A stretch of DNA of 64,000 bases from Mesorhizobium sp. B2-4-3 (GTDB lineage Bacteria; Pseudomonadota; Alphaproteobacteria; Rhizobiales; Rhizobiaceae): positions 124,001 to 188,000 of the forward strand of contig NZ_VFVL01000002.1 of NCBI RefSeq assembly GCF_006442815.1, in the 5' to 3' direction. Below, piece by piece: positions 1 through 9,188 of the stretch (position 1 is its first letter; each line of letters starts with the position of its first letter). The notes under the pieces are model-generated. The model saw nothing but the letters and a program-made list of their open reading frames with translations. It made no database searches and was not told the DNA's origin. The position numbers and the translations under genes were made by a program.

Positions 1-203
1 TCGCTCCGATGCTGCGCGCCGCGATCGACACCTTGCCCGAACAAGGGGTGTTCATGTGCCATCCGGGCCGTGCCGATGACGTGCTGCGCGCTCGCGACCC
101 GATGCAAAGCGTGCGCGAGGTCGAATTTGACTTTCTGGCTTCAGACGATTTCGGCGTCAGTCTCAAGCAGGCCGAAGCCCGTGTCATGGACGGCAGTGCA
201 TGA
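1..203 (+). CDS. ChbG/HpnK (YdjC-like) deacetylase, C-terminal fragment
   Basis: The left edge of the window cuts this gene, and only about 67 C-terminal residues are visible. They include a CHPGRADD stretch (His-Pro-Gly), typical of the end of YdjC/ChbG/HpnK polysaccharide-deacetylase-like proteins. These are metal-dependent enzymes acting on N-acetylated sugars or glycolipids. The stop codon overlaps the start of the GtrA gene as ATGA, so the two are translationally coupled. A deacetylase paired with a GtrA membrane protein suggests glycan or glycolipid modification. The assignment rests on a short tail, so family-level confidence is moderate. Confidence 0.6.
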   Translation, partial: APMLRAAIDTLPEQGVFMCHPGRADDVLRARDPMQSVREVEFDFLASDDFGVSLKQAEARVMDGSA

Positions 204-610
204 GCGGGGCCGGCCAGCCGCGGCGTTCGACCGGCAACAAGATCGTCCGCTTCGCTTTGGTCGGGCTGGTGAACACCGGCATCGACCTTGCCGCTTTTTT
301 CCTGTTGCTCAAGCTCGCGGTGCCGGCTTTGGCCGCCAATGTCGGCGCCTGGTTCATCGCCGTGCTCTTCTCCTTCGTGGCGAACGGCTTCTGGTCGTTC
401 GAGCGGGACCCGAATATCCGGCTGCACCATTCCTTCCTGCGCTTCGCCTCGCTTGGAGCGCTGATTTCGCTTGGAGTCTCCAGTCTCTCGATCGCCGTCC
501 TGGCCGGGGCCACGGGCGTGTGGCCGGCCAAGATCATCGGCGTCGTGGTGGCGGCGGTGCTGAACTTCCTGGCGGCGCGCTGGTCGATCGAAGGCCGGCT
601 GCTGAAATAG
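200..610 (+). CDS. GtrA-family membrane protein
   Basis: This 136-residue protein has four predicted membrane segments (about residues 17-37, 43-63, 79-99 and 108-127) and the layout of the GtrA/DPMS family. Conserved-looking features are the N-terminal FALVGLVNTGID and, in helix 2, FSFVANGFWSF. GtrA proteins are thought to help move or present polyprenyl-phosphate-linked sugars across the inner membrane. It overlaps the upstream deacetylase by four bases. The length is normal for the family and the start is fixed by the ATGA overlap. Confidence 0.85.
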   Translation: MSGAGQPRRSTGNKIVRFALVGLVNTGIDLAAFFLLLKLAVPALAANVGAWFIAVLFSFVANGFWSFERDPNIRLHHSFLRFASLGALISLGVSSLSIAVLAGATGVWPAKIIGVVVAAVLNFLAARWSIEGRLLK

Positions 611-689
611 CGGAGGCGATGGCGTGAGTTGACCACGCCGAATGGCAAGGTGTCTATTAAACTTCAGAAAATAGCGCGAGGCTTGGCCC

Positions 690-1187
690 ATGAAACTACT
701 GTTGTTTGCCGGGATAGTCGTTTTGTCTGCGACAGCTACATTTTGTGCTGAAGCTGCTGACAAGGTTCCCCCTACTTGGCGCAAATCGATGACCAACGAT
801 CCGGGCACAAACTATTTTCTCAACAAAAATTCGGCCTCTTTGGGTGATCCAGCATCGACGGCAATCAGAAATATCATGCTGGCACGTGTTGTCGCCTCAG
901 AGTGCCAGTCAGCGCGGCTCAATAATGCAAAGGTCAAGGCCTATCGCGATAGAATGCTCGGCTCGCTTCTGCAGGATGCAATGAAAACGGCAGCATTTAC
1001 GGCCGGCAGTGAATTGCGCAGCTTCGACTATGAAACGCTCGCGCATCTTTGTGCCGGTATCGACTATCAATTCGGGCCGAAAGGCGTGCTGATAGCAGGA
1101 GCCGTTTCACCCGGTAAGGGTGAGCCAAGATATCGCTATGACCCGAGCATTCCATACATTCGATTGCCCGATTTCACCGGCAAGTAG
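690..1187 (+). CDS. Secreted protein of unknown function
   Basis: I do not recognise this 165-residue protein. It starts with a clear Sec signal peptide (residues 1-22, charged MK then a hydrophobic stretch, cleavage probably after AEA). The mature part is mostly helical and polar with two cysteines (in SECQSAR and HLCAGI) that could form a periplasmic disulfide. Its codons are visibly more AT-rich than those of the flanking genes, for example many AAT, AAA and TTT, which fits recent acquisition or weak expression selection. It stands alone, 79 bases after gtrA and converging on the RND pump gene. A real gene is likely because of the signal peptide and intact frame; the function is unknown. 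Confidence 0.65.
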   Translation: MKLLLFAGIVVLSATATFCAEAADKVPPTWRKSMTNDPGTNYFLNKNSASLGDPASTAIRNIMLARVVASECQSARLNNAKVKAYRDRMLGSLLQDAMKTAAFTAGSELRSFDYETLAHLCAGIDYQFGPKGVLIAGAVSPGKGEPRYRYDPSIPYIRLPDFTGK

Positions 1188-1213
1188 CGGAGCAGCTTAG
1201 TTCTGGCTGATCG

Positions 1214-4200
1214 CTATTCGGCCGGCTCCGCGTCGATGTAAGCAGCTTCCTCGAGCTCGCGCTTCAGGCGCGCTTCCTCGTGCGCTTTCGGCGTGACGAA
1301 GCGGCCAAGCAAGAGATAAGCGACAGGGGTCAGGAACAAAGTCGAGACGGTGGCGAGCCCAAGGCCGCCGACGATGACCCAGCCCAGCGCGACGCGGGCT
1401 TCCGCGCCGGCGCCGGCGGCGAGCACCAGCGGCACGCCGCCAAGCACGGTGCAGATCATGGTCATCATCACCGGGCGCAGCCGAATGGTCGAAGCCTGTT
1501 CGATCGCTTCGCGCACGCCGAGCCCACGGTCGCGCAACTGGTTGGCAAACTCGACGATCAGGATGCCGTTCTTGGCCATGACGCCGACCAGAAGCACCAG
1601 TCCGATCTGGCTGTAGGCATTGAGGCTGGTGCCCGACAGGAGCAGCGCGAAAATGGCGCAGGCGAGCCCGAGCGGCACCGTCGCCATGATGATGACGGCA
1701 CTGACGAAGCTCTCGAACTGGGCCGCCAGCACCAGAAGGATGATGACCAGCGCGAAGCTGAAGACGGCAATCATGGCGCTGTTGCTCTCGCCGAGCGTGG
1801 CGGCTTCGGCAAGCGGCAGGATGCGCGCGCCGGGCGGCAGCAGCGGCGTCGCGATCTCCTCGGCTCGGGTCAGCGCCTCGCCGAGCGCGAAGCTGTTGTC
1901 GAGATTGGACGTGATCGCGACAGAGGGCTGCTGCTGCTCGCGTGTCAGCGACGGCGGCACGGCGCGCTCGGTCAGCGTGGCGATGGTCGACATCGGCACG
2001 AAACGGCCATCGGACGTCTTCAGGAAGATGTTTTCCAGATCGGTCGGATCGTTGATCGGGTTGGTGGTCGAGACCAGCTTCACGCCATAGCTGCGGTCGG
2101 CGATGTAGACGTCGACGACATCGTTGCCGTCGAGCATGGCCTGCAGCGTGTCGGCGAGCCCGGTGATGTCGATGCCAAGATCGGAGGCGCGTTCGCGATC
2201 GATGGCCACGGCAAGCTGCGGCTGCGTCGGGTCGACGGAGAGGCGCGGCGTCTGGAAGCGCGCATCCTGACGCATCTCTTCGACGATCTTCACAGCCGCC
2301 TCGCTGAGCGCCTTGCGGTCGTTGCCGACCAGCGCGAATTGCAGGCCGTTGCCGGCACCGCGAATGCCGAGGCTGTTCGGCTGCACCGGAAAGACGCGCA
2401 CGCTCGGCACCTGCCTGGTCAGGCGGCTGATGTCGGCCATGATCTCCTGCTGGCTGCGGCTGCGCTCGTCCCAGGGCGCCAGCGTCATCACCATGAAGCC
2501 CGAATTGTAGGAGCCGTTGTTGCCGGCGTTTTCGAAGGTCGAGCGGATCTCGCCGGAATCGCGCAGCGGCTGGATCAGCCGCTCGATCTTGCGCATCTGC
2601 TCGGTCGTGTAGTCGAGGCTGACGCCTTGCGGCGCGCTGATGCGCAACAGCACCACGGCACGGTCTTCCGTCGGCGTCAGTTCCTGGCGGATGGTGCCGA
2701 ACAGCGCAAACGCGGTGCCGGCGAAAATGAGCGCGACCAGGACAACGATCCAGGGTGCGTCGAGGCAAAGACGCAGGCAGTGCCTGTAGAGCCGATGCAA
2801 GGCGCCGCCGATGCGCGCGCCGATGCCGGTGCCGCCTTCATGGTGAAGCGATGCGCTGGTCAGCATGCGCGAGGCAAGCATGGGGCAGAGCGTCAGCGCG
2901 ACCACGCAAGAGAGCAGCACGGCCATCGCCAGCACGAAACCGAATTCGCGGAACAGGCCGCCTGTCTGTCCCGGCAGGAAGGAGATCGGCACGAAGACGG
3001 CAACCAGCGTCAGCGTGGTGGCGACGACGGCGAAGAACACTTCCTGCGTGCCAAGCACCGCCGCGGCGCGGGGCCCCATGCCTTCGTTGCGGCGTCGCAC
3101 GATGTTTTCGAGCACGACGATGGCGTCGTCGACGACAAGGCCGGTCGCCAACACCAGCGCCAGCAGCGTCAGGATGTTGACGGAGAAGCCGGCGAGATAG
3201 ATCGCCGCGATGGTGCCGATCATGGCGACGGGCATCGCCAGGCCGGGGATCAGCGTGGCGCGCCAGTCGAGCAGGAAAGCGTAGATGACGACGAGCACGA
3301 TCGAAACCGACAGCGCCAGCGCGATCTCGACTTCGTGCACGGCGCCATTGACGAAGACGGCGTCGTCGCTGGTCACCTTGATGGACATGCCGGCGGGCAA
3401 CGTCTCCTGCAGCTTGGCGACGGCGGCCCTCACGCCGGTCGAGATGTCGAGCGTGTTCGATTCCGCCTGGCGGATGATGCCGAGGCCGATACCGGTCTTG
3501 CCGTCGGAGCGCAGCGAGGTCTGGCCGATATCGGGCCCGAGCGTCACGGTGGCGACGTCGCGGATACGGGTCGCGCCACCGATGACGATGTTCTCGAACT
3601 CCTCCGGCGTGGTCACGTCGGCGGTCGTGCGGACGATGAGGTCCTGATTGGTCGTGGTGATCGAGCCGGCCGGGGAATCGAAGGCGACCGAGGCCAGCGC
3701 CTTTCGAAGGTCGGCGACGGTGAAGCCCAGGCTCGCCAGCTTGTTCTGGTCGACGTCGATGCGGAAGATCTTGTCACGGTCGCCGGAGACCTGGACGTCG
3801 GCGACACCCGGCACCGCGGCGAGCTCGTCCTCGATGCGGTCCTGCACGAACACCGTCATGTCCTGCACCGACATGGTGTCGGAGGTGACGGCCAGCCGCA
3901 TCACCGGGTCCGAATTCGCGTCGGCCTTGACGATGCGCGGCGCGTCGGCAGTCTCGGGCAACTGATTGGTGATCCGGCTGACGGAATCACGCACGTCGGA
4001 GGCCGCGACGTTGAGGTCGACGCCGTCGTTGAATTCGATGGTGACGCGGCTTTGGCCGAAGGAGGAGGTGGACGAGATCGACTTGACGCCGGAAACGCGC
4101 GCGACGGCGCCTTCGATCGCGTCGGTCAGCTCACGGTCGACGGTTTCGGCGGCTGCGCCCTCGAAGGTGGTGTTGACGGTGATGACGGGGCGGTCGACAT

Positions 4201-4345
4201 CCGGCAATTCGCGGATCTCGACGCCCCAGAAGGCGGCAAGCCCGGCCACCGCGATCAGCGTGTTGAGCACGAAGGCCATGACCGGCCTGCGGATGAAAAG
4301 CGCCGTCAGGCCAGATCCCGCTGCGGCGTCGCCGCCGCGGCTCAT
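1214..4345 (-). CDS. RND efflux pump, HAE1 family inner-membrane transporter
   Basis: This 1043-residue protein has the full length of an AcrB/MexB-type transporter. An N-terminal membrane helix (FIRRPVMAFVLNTLI) is followed by a large periplasmic loop. A central helix bundle carries the family motif GLVVDDAIVVLEN near residue 400, with the paired aspartates of the proton relay. A second periplasmic loop and the C-terminal helix bundle follow. It exports drugs or other amphiphiles using the proton gradient, with the adjacent adaptor and an outer-membrane channel that is not in this window. I chose the ATG at 4345 because it forms an ATGA overlap with the adaptor; the open frame runs 71 codons further upstream but only as a shadow of the adaptor. 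Confidence 0.93.
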   Translation of the reverse strand: MSRGGDAAAGSGLTALFIRRPVMAFVLNTLIAVAGLAAFWGVEIRELPDVDRPVITVNTTFEGAAAETVDRELTDAIEGAVARVSGVKSISSTSSFGQSRVTIEFNDGVDLNVAASDVRDSVSRITNQLPETADAPRIVKADANSDPVMRLAVTSDTMSVQDMTVFVQDRIEDELAAVPGVADVQVSGDRDKIFRIDVDQNKLASLGFTVADLRKALASVAFDSPAGSITTTNQDLIVRTTADVTTPEEFENIVIGGATRIRDVATVTLGPDIGQTSLRSDGKTGIGLGIIRQAESNTLDISTGVRAAVAKLQETLPAGMSIKVTSDDAVFVNGAVHEVEIALALSVSIVLVVIYAFLLDWRATLIPGLAMPVAMIGTIAAIYLAGFSVNILTLLALVLATGLVVDDAIVVLENIVRRRNEGMGPRAAAVLGTQEVFFAVVATTLTLVAVFVPISFLPGQTGGLFREFGFVLAMAVLLSCVVALTLCPMLASRMLTSASLHHEGGTGIGARIGGALHRLYRHCLRLCLDAPWIVVLVALIFAGTAFALFGTIRQELTPTEDRAVVLLRISAPQGVSLDYTTEQMRKIERLIQPLRDSGEIRSTFENAGNNGSYNSGFMVMTLAPWDERSRSQQEIMADISRLTRQVPSVRVFPVQPNSLGIRGAGNGLQFALVGNDRKALSEAAVKIVEEMRQDARFQTPRLSVDPTQPQLAVAIDRERASDLGIDITGLADTLQAMLDGNDVVDVYIADRSYGVKLVSTTNPINDPTDLENIFLKTSDGRFVPMSTIATLTERAVPPSLTREQQQPSVAITSNLDNSFALGEALTRAEEIATPLLPPGARILPLAEAATLGESNSAMIAVFSFALVIILLVLAAQFESFVSAVIIMATVPLGLACAIFALLLSGTSLNAYSQIGLVLLVGVMAKNGILIVEFANQLRDRGLGVREAIEQASTIRLRPVMMTMICTVLGGVPLVLAAGAGAEARVALGWVIVGGLGLATVSTLFLTPVAYLLLGRFVTPKAHEEARLKRELEEAAYIDAEPAE

Positions 4346-5496
4346 GAGCCCTCGGTCCCGGCGGCGCGATCCTGGCCGGCGATGCGGACATCGCCGCCTT
4401 CGCTGACGCTCTGCGTGCCTTCGGTCACCACCATGTCGCCGCTCACGACCGGAGCGTCGATCAGCACGGTCTCGGTGTTGCGCTGGATGATGCGCACCGG
4501 AACGCGCTTGGCCTTGCCGTTGGCGACGGCCCAGACATAGGCGCCGTCGGTCCCCCACAGGATGGCGAGCGGGCTGACGGCCGGATAGGTATCGCCGGGG
4601 AAGCGCATGCCGATCTGGAAGGACATGCCGGCGCGCAGCGAATCGGCGGGGTTGGCGATCGTCGCTTTCACGAGCAGCGTGCGGCTGTTCTCGTCGATAT
4701 GGTTGTCGATGGCCGAGACGGTGCCGGTATAGACCTGGTTGGGGTTGGCCAGAGGCGTGGCTGACAGCTGAGCGCCAACCTTGACCGCGGCGGCGAAGCG
4801 TTCCGGCACCCAGAAATCGACCAGGATCGAGGAGCGGTCGTCAAGCGTGGCGATCGCCGACTGGCTGCTGACGTAGTTGCCGGCGGCGATCGGCAGGATG
4901 CCGACGGTGCCTTCGATCGGCGCCACGACCGAGCGGCGCTCGAGCGCGAGCTCGGCATCGCGGAGCGCCAGCCTGGCGTTGGCGAGCGTCACCTGGGCGT
5001 CGGCGACGGCAACGGGCGTGGCCGCATTGGACGCCCTGAGCGACTTCACCCGGTCGAGCTTGGACTGCGCATCCTCGATCGCCAGCTGGGCGCGGTCGCG
5101 CGCGATCACTTCCGTCTCGGAATCGAGCCTGGCGATGACATCGCCTTTTTCGACATGCGTGCCGGACTGGACCAGCAGCTCGGTGAGGCGTCCGGACGAG
5201 TATGGATTGACGGTGACGGTCGCGTTGGCGCGGCCGGTGCCGATCGCCTGCAGCCTGTCGTTGATGGTGGCGGTGCCGGCGGGCGAAGCGACGATGGTGA
5301 CGATCTGACCGTCGCGGTTACGCCCGGACTGGCCGGTGCCGGCGGCGCTTTCCGTCGCGGGAGGTGTCGCGGCGATAGCCCAATCCATTCCCCAACGCGC
5401 CAGTATCTGAGGCGCGCCGGGATAAAAGCGCGCCCAGGTGGCCACGGCGGCAACCAGAATCACAAGCGCTGCGACAATCTGTTTCCAGCTCGGCAT
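4342..5496 (-). CDS. RND efflux periplasmic adaptor (membrane fusion protein)
   Basis: This HlyD/AcrA-type adaptor of 384 residues begins with a membrane anchor (about residues 5-23). It continues with a split lipoyl domain (SGTHVEKGDVIARLDSETEV and VVAPIEGTVGILPIAAGNYV) around a helical hairpin of alternating Ala, Leu, Arg and Asp (about residues 110-170), then a beta-barrel domain. It bridges the pump to an outer-membrane factor. The ATG at 5496 gives a sensible N-terminal anchor; an in-frame start at 5589 would add 31 residues without domain character. It is translationally coupled to the downstream transporter. No regulator is adjacent. Confidence 0.9.
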   Translation of the reverse strand: MPSWKQIVAALVILVAAVATWARFYPGAPQILARWGMDWAIAATPPATESAAGTGQSGRNRDGQIVTIVASPAGTATINDRLQAIGTGRANATVTVNPYSSGRLTELLVQSGTHVEKGDVIARLDSETEVIARDRAQLAIEDAQSKLDRVKSLRASNAATPVAVADAQVTLANARLALRDAELALERRSVVAPIEGTVGILPIAAGNYVSSQSAIATLDDRSSILVDFWVPERFAAAVKVGAQLSATPLANPNQVYTGTVSAIDNHIDENSRTLLVKATIANPADSLRAGMSFQIGMRFPGDTYPAVSPLAILWGTDGAYVWAVANGKAKRVPVRIIQRNTETVLIDAPVVSGDMVVTEGTQSVSEGGDVRIAGQDRAAGTEGS

Positions 5497-5774
5497 CGAC
5501 ACTCCAGCGGCAGGACTCGTCTGCCGGATTCCAGCCGAAGCAGGCACTTCGACGACACGGGCTGGGGGCAAAAAAACCGGCCACGCCACACCCCGATATC
5601 AGCGGTTTATGGCAATTATCACGCAATCGTGCACATTAAATCTCGGTAACGTGAGGTTGGGACGCGGTTCGGACTCTTGCGTTTTGCCGCATTTCGCCGC
5701 CCGCAACCGGCTTCCGCCTCGCTAGACCGTGATGGCGTTTCGTTGAATCGCAATCCCGGTCCAACTCTTTGTTG
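5497..5774. other. Intergenic stretch upstream of the efflux adaptor
   Basis: About 280 bases lie between the adaptor start and the palindromic repeat at 5775. The part nearest the adaptor (5580-5650) is AT-richer and should hold the adaptor promoter, which runs leftward. I see no convincing gene and no strong operator. Confidence 0.4.
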
Positions 5775-5824
5775 GAGCATGATCTTTCCCCGAAAACCGG
5801 TTCCCACTTTTCGGGATCATGCTC
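5775..5824. repeat. Palindromic repeat family A, copy 1
   Basis: A 50-base element with perfect 10-base outer arms (GAGCATGATC and GATCATGCTC) around an inner AAAA/TTTT-closed hairpin. It is nearly identical in reverse orientation to the copy at 59008-59056 and related to 49873-49920. It abuts the stop codon of the RpiR gene. Confidence 0.85.
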
Positions 5825-6648
5825 TAGCGGAGGCTTTCGAGATCGCGGATGCGCTTGGCGCCGGCCGCTTCCAGTTGCCGCGTCACGGCACCGATCAGCG
5901 TCTCGGCGACCACGAACAGAGCGGCGGAGGAATCCCAGGCCGAAGGCACGGCGGTGCGCCCGGCGATCACATGGCGGGCGAAGCGGGCGATCGGCGACAG
6001 CCACTGGTCGGTGAAGAGAATGATCTGCACGCCGCGGTGATGCGCCTTCTCGGCGAAGCGGACGAGACTTTCCTGGTAGCGGCGGATGTCGAAGATCACC
6101 AGAACGTCGCGCTTGCCCATGTCGATGAGGCGGTCGCGCCAGATGCTCTCCTGGCCGGCGAGATGATAGACATCCGGCTGGATGATGGCCAGGTGAGCGG
6201 CCATGTAGCGCGCCAGCGGATCGGTGAAGCGGCCGCCGATGAGGAAGGTCTTGCCGCGCCGTTCGGCAAGCCGCGCGGCTATGTCGGCGAGCTGTTTGTC
6301 GGAAAGGTGCCGGAAGGTCTCGCGCATGTTGTCGAGCGTCGCCTCGAGCATCGGCGAGACGGCGCCGCCGGTCGAACTCGGATCGAGCGTGCGCGAAGCG
6401 GGCGACTGCAATTGCGCCGCCAACTCATCCTGCAGCGCCGACTGGAATTCAGGGTAGTTCTGGAAGCCGAGCCTGGCGACGAAGCGCAGGATCGTCGGCG
6501 AGGACACGCCGGCCGCGGCCGAGAATTCGGCGACCGTCTTCAGCCCGGTCAAGGGATAGTTGGCAATCAGCGTCTGGGCGGCGCGGCGCTCGCCGGCCGG
6601 CATCGTCCCGATGCGGTCCGAGATCAGTTCGGCAATGCTGGAAATCAT
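5824..6648 (-). CDS. MurR/RpiR-family transcriptional regulator
   Basis: This 274-residue protein has an N-terminal RpiR-type helix-turn-helix (residues 1-80, with a VAEFSAAAGVSSPTILRFVARLGF core) and a C-terminal SIS sugar-isomerase-like ligand domain (about 120-270). Such proteins repress or activate catabolic genes in response to a phosphorylated or otherwise anionic ligand. The start at 6648 is preceded by GGGGGAAA, a good ribosome binding site, and places the DNA-binding domain at the very N-terminus. It is divergent from the amidohydrolase-permease-ligase genes and is the likely regulator of that set. A 19-base inverted repeat at 6698-6716 in the shared promoter region is a candidate site. 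Confidence 0.9.
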   Translation of the reverse strand: MISSIAELISDRIGTMPAGERRAAQTLIANYPLTGLKTVAEFSAAAGVSSPTILRFVARLGFQNYPEFQSALQDELAAQLQSPASRTLDPSSTGGAVSPMLEATLDNMRETFRHLSDKQLADIAARLAERRGKTFLIGGRFTDPLARYMAAHLAIIQPDVYHLAGQESIWRDRLIDMGKRDVLVIFDIRRYQESLVRFAEKAHHRGVQIILFTDQWLSPIARFARHVIAGRTAVPSAWDSSAALFVVAETLIGAVTRQLEAAGAKRIRDLESLR

Positions 6649-6697
6649 GGTTTTCCCCCGCCTGTTCGCCCGTCGCCGCCGTTTTCCCGAATTCGCG

Positions 6698-6716
6698 TTT
6701 GACAAAGCCGGTCAAA
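6698..6716. promoter_or_regulatory. Candidate operator/promoter between RpiR regulator and catabolic genes
   Basis: TTTGAC and GTCAAA form a perfect 6-base inverted repeat around a 7-base spacer. It overlaps a possible -35 box (TTGACA, 6699-6704) for the rightward genes. Position and symmetry suit autoregulation by the RpiR protein. No second copy was found, so this is tentative. Confidence 0.35.
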
Positions 6717-6795
6717 CTGTATGAAATCATTCACAGGGACGCAATGAGACAAAATACGTAACATACGATACAGCGCTCCCCCAGGGGACGGCAGT

Positions 6796-7614
6796 ATGGA
6801 GAAAGCACGGCCCGCCAGCCTTGCACCGTCTGAAACCGTAAGGGTGACGAACCCCGGCGGCTCAAGCCCCTTCGTCTTCACCTGCGATCACGCTTCCAAT
6901 TTCCTGCCTGCCGAGTTCGGAACGCTTGGCCTGCCGGCCGAGGCGCTTTCGCGCCATATCGCCTGGGACCCGGGCGCGCTTCCCGTCGCCAGCCGAATGG
7001 CCGAGGCGCTCGACGCGACCTTGATCGAGACCCGCGTGTCGCGGCTCGTCATCGACTGCAACCGGCCGCTGGACGCGCCGGACCTCGTGCCGCCGGTCAG
7101 CGAGACGACAGCCATTCCCGGAAATTCGGGCCTGTCCGACAAGCAGCGCGCCGCGCGGGTCGATCTTGCCTGGCGCCCGTTCCACGACACGGTCGCTGAG
7201 ATCATCGACAGGCGGCTGGCGCGCGGCCAGGAGACGCGGCTGGTGTCGGTGCACTCCTTCACGCCGGTCTACAAGGGCAAGAGCCGGCCATGGCATATCG
7301 GCATCATCCATGACGAAGATCGCCGGTTGGCAGCGCCGCTGATATCGGCGCTGCAGCGGCTCTCCGGCGTCACCGTCGGCGTCAACGAACCCTATTCGCC
7401 GACCGACCGCGTCTATTTCACGCTTGAACGGCACGCGCGTTCGCGCGGCCTTGCCTGCGCGATGATCGAAATCCGCAACGACGAAATCTCCGGCGAGACC
7501 GGGCAGCGGAAATGGGCGGATCTGCTCACCGGCATATTCTCGAATCTGGAGCCCGACGAGGCCAGGGGCTCCCGACAACGCGCAATGGGAAAGTCAGTAC
7601 AATCGGCCAGCTAA
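6796..7614 (+). CDS. N-formylglutamate amidohydrolase-family protein (copy 1)
   Basis: This 272-residue member of the FGase family (HutG type) carries the family's metal-binding patterns: FTCDHASNFLP near residue 28, ETRVSRLVIDCNRPLD near 77, VSVHSFTP near 150 and AMIEIRNDEI near 220. Characterised relatives hydrolyse N-formyl-L-glutamate in histidine degradation. No hut genes are nearby. It is instead the first gene of a set with an amino-acid permease, a glutamine-synthetase-like ligase, ALDH and ADH. An inference from context is that it may cleave a gamma-glutamyl amide or similar N-acyl glutamate made by that ligase. Ribosome binding site GGGGA lies upstream. Family call is firm, substrate open. 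Confidence 0.88.
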   Translation: MEKARPASLAPSETVRVTNPGGSSPFVFTCDHASNFLPAEFGTLGLPAEALSRHIAWDPGALPVASRMAEALDATLIETRVSRLVIDCNRPLDAPDLVPPVSETTAIPGNSGLSDKQRAARVDLAWRPFHDTVAEIIDRRLARGQETRLVSVHSFTPVYKGKSRPWHIGIIHDEDRRLAAPLISALQRLSGVTVGVNEPYSPTDRVYFTLERHARSRGLACAMIEIRNDEISGETGQRKWADLLTGIFSNLEPDEARGSRQRAMGKSVQSAS

Positions 7615-7637
7615 GAACCAGATAGGGGACTTCCAAA

Positions 7638-9173
7638 ATGAGACCTGAAGAAATCGACAAGTCTGAGGACGTAAAAGTCCTTCACAGCATGGGATACGCC
7701 CAGGAATTGGCTCGCCGCATGAGCGGCTTCTCCAACTTTGCCATTTCCTTCTCGATCATTTGCATTCTGGCGGGTGGCATCACCTCGTTCCCGCTGGCCA
7801 TGGCCACCGGCAGCGGTTTCGAGGCGACCATCGGCTGGGCCGTCGGCGGCGTCTTCGCGCTGGTCGTCGCCGCGTCCCTCGGCCAGATCGGCTCAGCCTA
7901 TCCGACCGCGGGCGGTCTTTACCACTGGTCCTCAATCCTTGGCGGACGTGGCTGGGGCTGGGCCACGGCATGGATCAACCTGCTTGGCCTGATCTTCGTT
8001 GTCGCGTCGGTCAATGTCGGCGTCTATGCGCTCTTCAAGGACCTCGTCTGGGCCGGCGTGTTCGGCCACGATGTGTCGGCTTGGGGCTATCAGGAGCAGG
8101 TGATCGGGGTCGTGATCATCACGGTGACGCAGGCGCTTTTCAACCATTTCGGCATCAAGTTGACCACCGCGCTGACCGACTTTTCGGGCTATCTTATCCT
8201 GGTCGTCGCGGTGGTGTTGACCGCGATGTTCCTGATCTGGGGTGCGAGCTGGGATTTCTCGCGACTGACCACTTTCGTCAACAATACGGGTGATGCGGGT
8301 GGCGGCTATGTGCCGACGGCACGGACGGCGCTGGTCGCCTTCCTGATCGGTCTTCTCTATCCACTATACACCATCACCGGTTTTGACGCCTCCGCCCATA
8401 CCTCGGAGGAGACCCACAACGCCCGGGTGGCGGTGCCGCGCGGCATGATCCATTCGGTCCTCTGGTCATTGGTCTTCGGCTTCGTCATGGCCGTCTCTTT
8501 CGTGCTGGCAAGCCCGGATCTGGCGGCGACTGCCAAGGACGGCGCCAACGCTTGGTTCAATCTCTTCAACAACCTGCCGGCGCCGTTTTGGTTGAAGAGC
8601 ATCATCGCCATCGCGATCGTGGTAGCGAACTACATCTGCGCGCTGGCCGGACTGACCTCCACCTCGCGCATGATATTCGCCTTCGCGCGAGATGGCGGCC
8701 TGCCCGGCTCCTCCATGTGGAAAACCGTCAGCCCGACATGGCGCACGCCGGTGGCGGCGATCTGGCTTGGAGCCGTCCTCTCGATCGCAGCGACGCTTTA
8801 CTCGCCGGCTTTCGCGGCTTTGGCGGCCGGCTGCGCGCTGTTCCTCTATGTGTCCTATGCGATGCCGGTGGCGGCTGGCCTTTTTGCGGAAGGCAAGAGC
8901 TGGACCGAATTCGGTCCGTTCCGTCTGGGCATGTGGTCCAAGCCGTTCGCGATCATCACCATCCTCGGCGTGCTGATCCTGATGTATGCCGGTATCCAGC
9001 CGCCCTTCGATATCTTGATCAACTATGCCATCGGCTTGATCATCCTTCTCGCGGTGCTGTGGTTCGGACTCGAATCCAAGCGGTTCAAAGGCCCGCCGAT
9101 CGGGGCCGATATTGCTCGCCGTCAGGCGGAAATTGCGGCAGCCGAAGTGGCGGTCGGCGAGACCGGCCACTGA
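7638..9173 (+). CDS. APC-superfamily amino acid/amine permease
   Basis: This 511-residue polytopic membrane protein has about 12 helices. The N-terminal signature MSGFSNFAISFSIICILAGG and the AYPTAGGLYHWSSIL segment are typical of the amino acid/choline transporter branch of the APC superfamily, which includes GABA, ethanolamine and putrescine permeases. It lies 23 bases after the amidohydrolase gene, so the two are almost surely cotranscribed. A strong hairpin with a T-rich tail follows (9189-9223). By context it imports the amine or amino compound handled by the downstream ligase. Confidence 0.9.
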   Translation: MRPEEIDKSEDVKVLHSMGYAQELARRMSGFSNFAISFSIICILAGGITSFPLAMATGSGFEATIGWAVGGVFALVVAASLGQIGSAYPTAGGLYHWSSILGGRGWGWATAWINLLGLIFVVASVNVGVYALFKDLVWAGVFGHDVSAWGYQEQVIGVVIITVTQALFNHFGIKLTTALTDFSGYLILVVAVVLTAMFLIWGASWDFSRLTTFVNNTGDAGGGYVPTARTALVAFLIGLLYPLYTITGFDASAHTSEETHNARVAVPRGMIHSVLWSLVFGFVMAVSFVLASPDLAATAKDGANAWFNLFNNLPAPFWLKSIIAIAIVVANYICALAGLTSTSRMIFAFARDGGLPGSSMWKTVSPTWRTPVAAIWLGAVLSIAATLYSPAFAALAAGCALFLYVSYAMPVAAGLFAEGKSWTEFGPFRLGMWSKPFAIITILGVLILMYAGIQPPFDILINYAIGLIILLAVLWFGLESKRFKGPPIGADIARRQAEIAAAEVAVGETGH

Positions 9174-9188
9174 TACTTCGCTTCATGG

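Noticed and set aside
1280..4540. Very long rightward open frame of over 1000 codons opposite the RND pump gene
   Set aside because: It is an antisense shadow caused by high GC; its product is Arg/Asp/His-rich without domains, while the leftward frame is a complete RND transporter.
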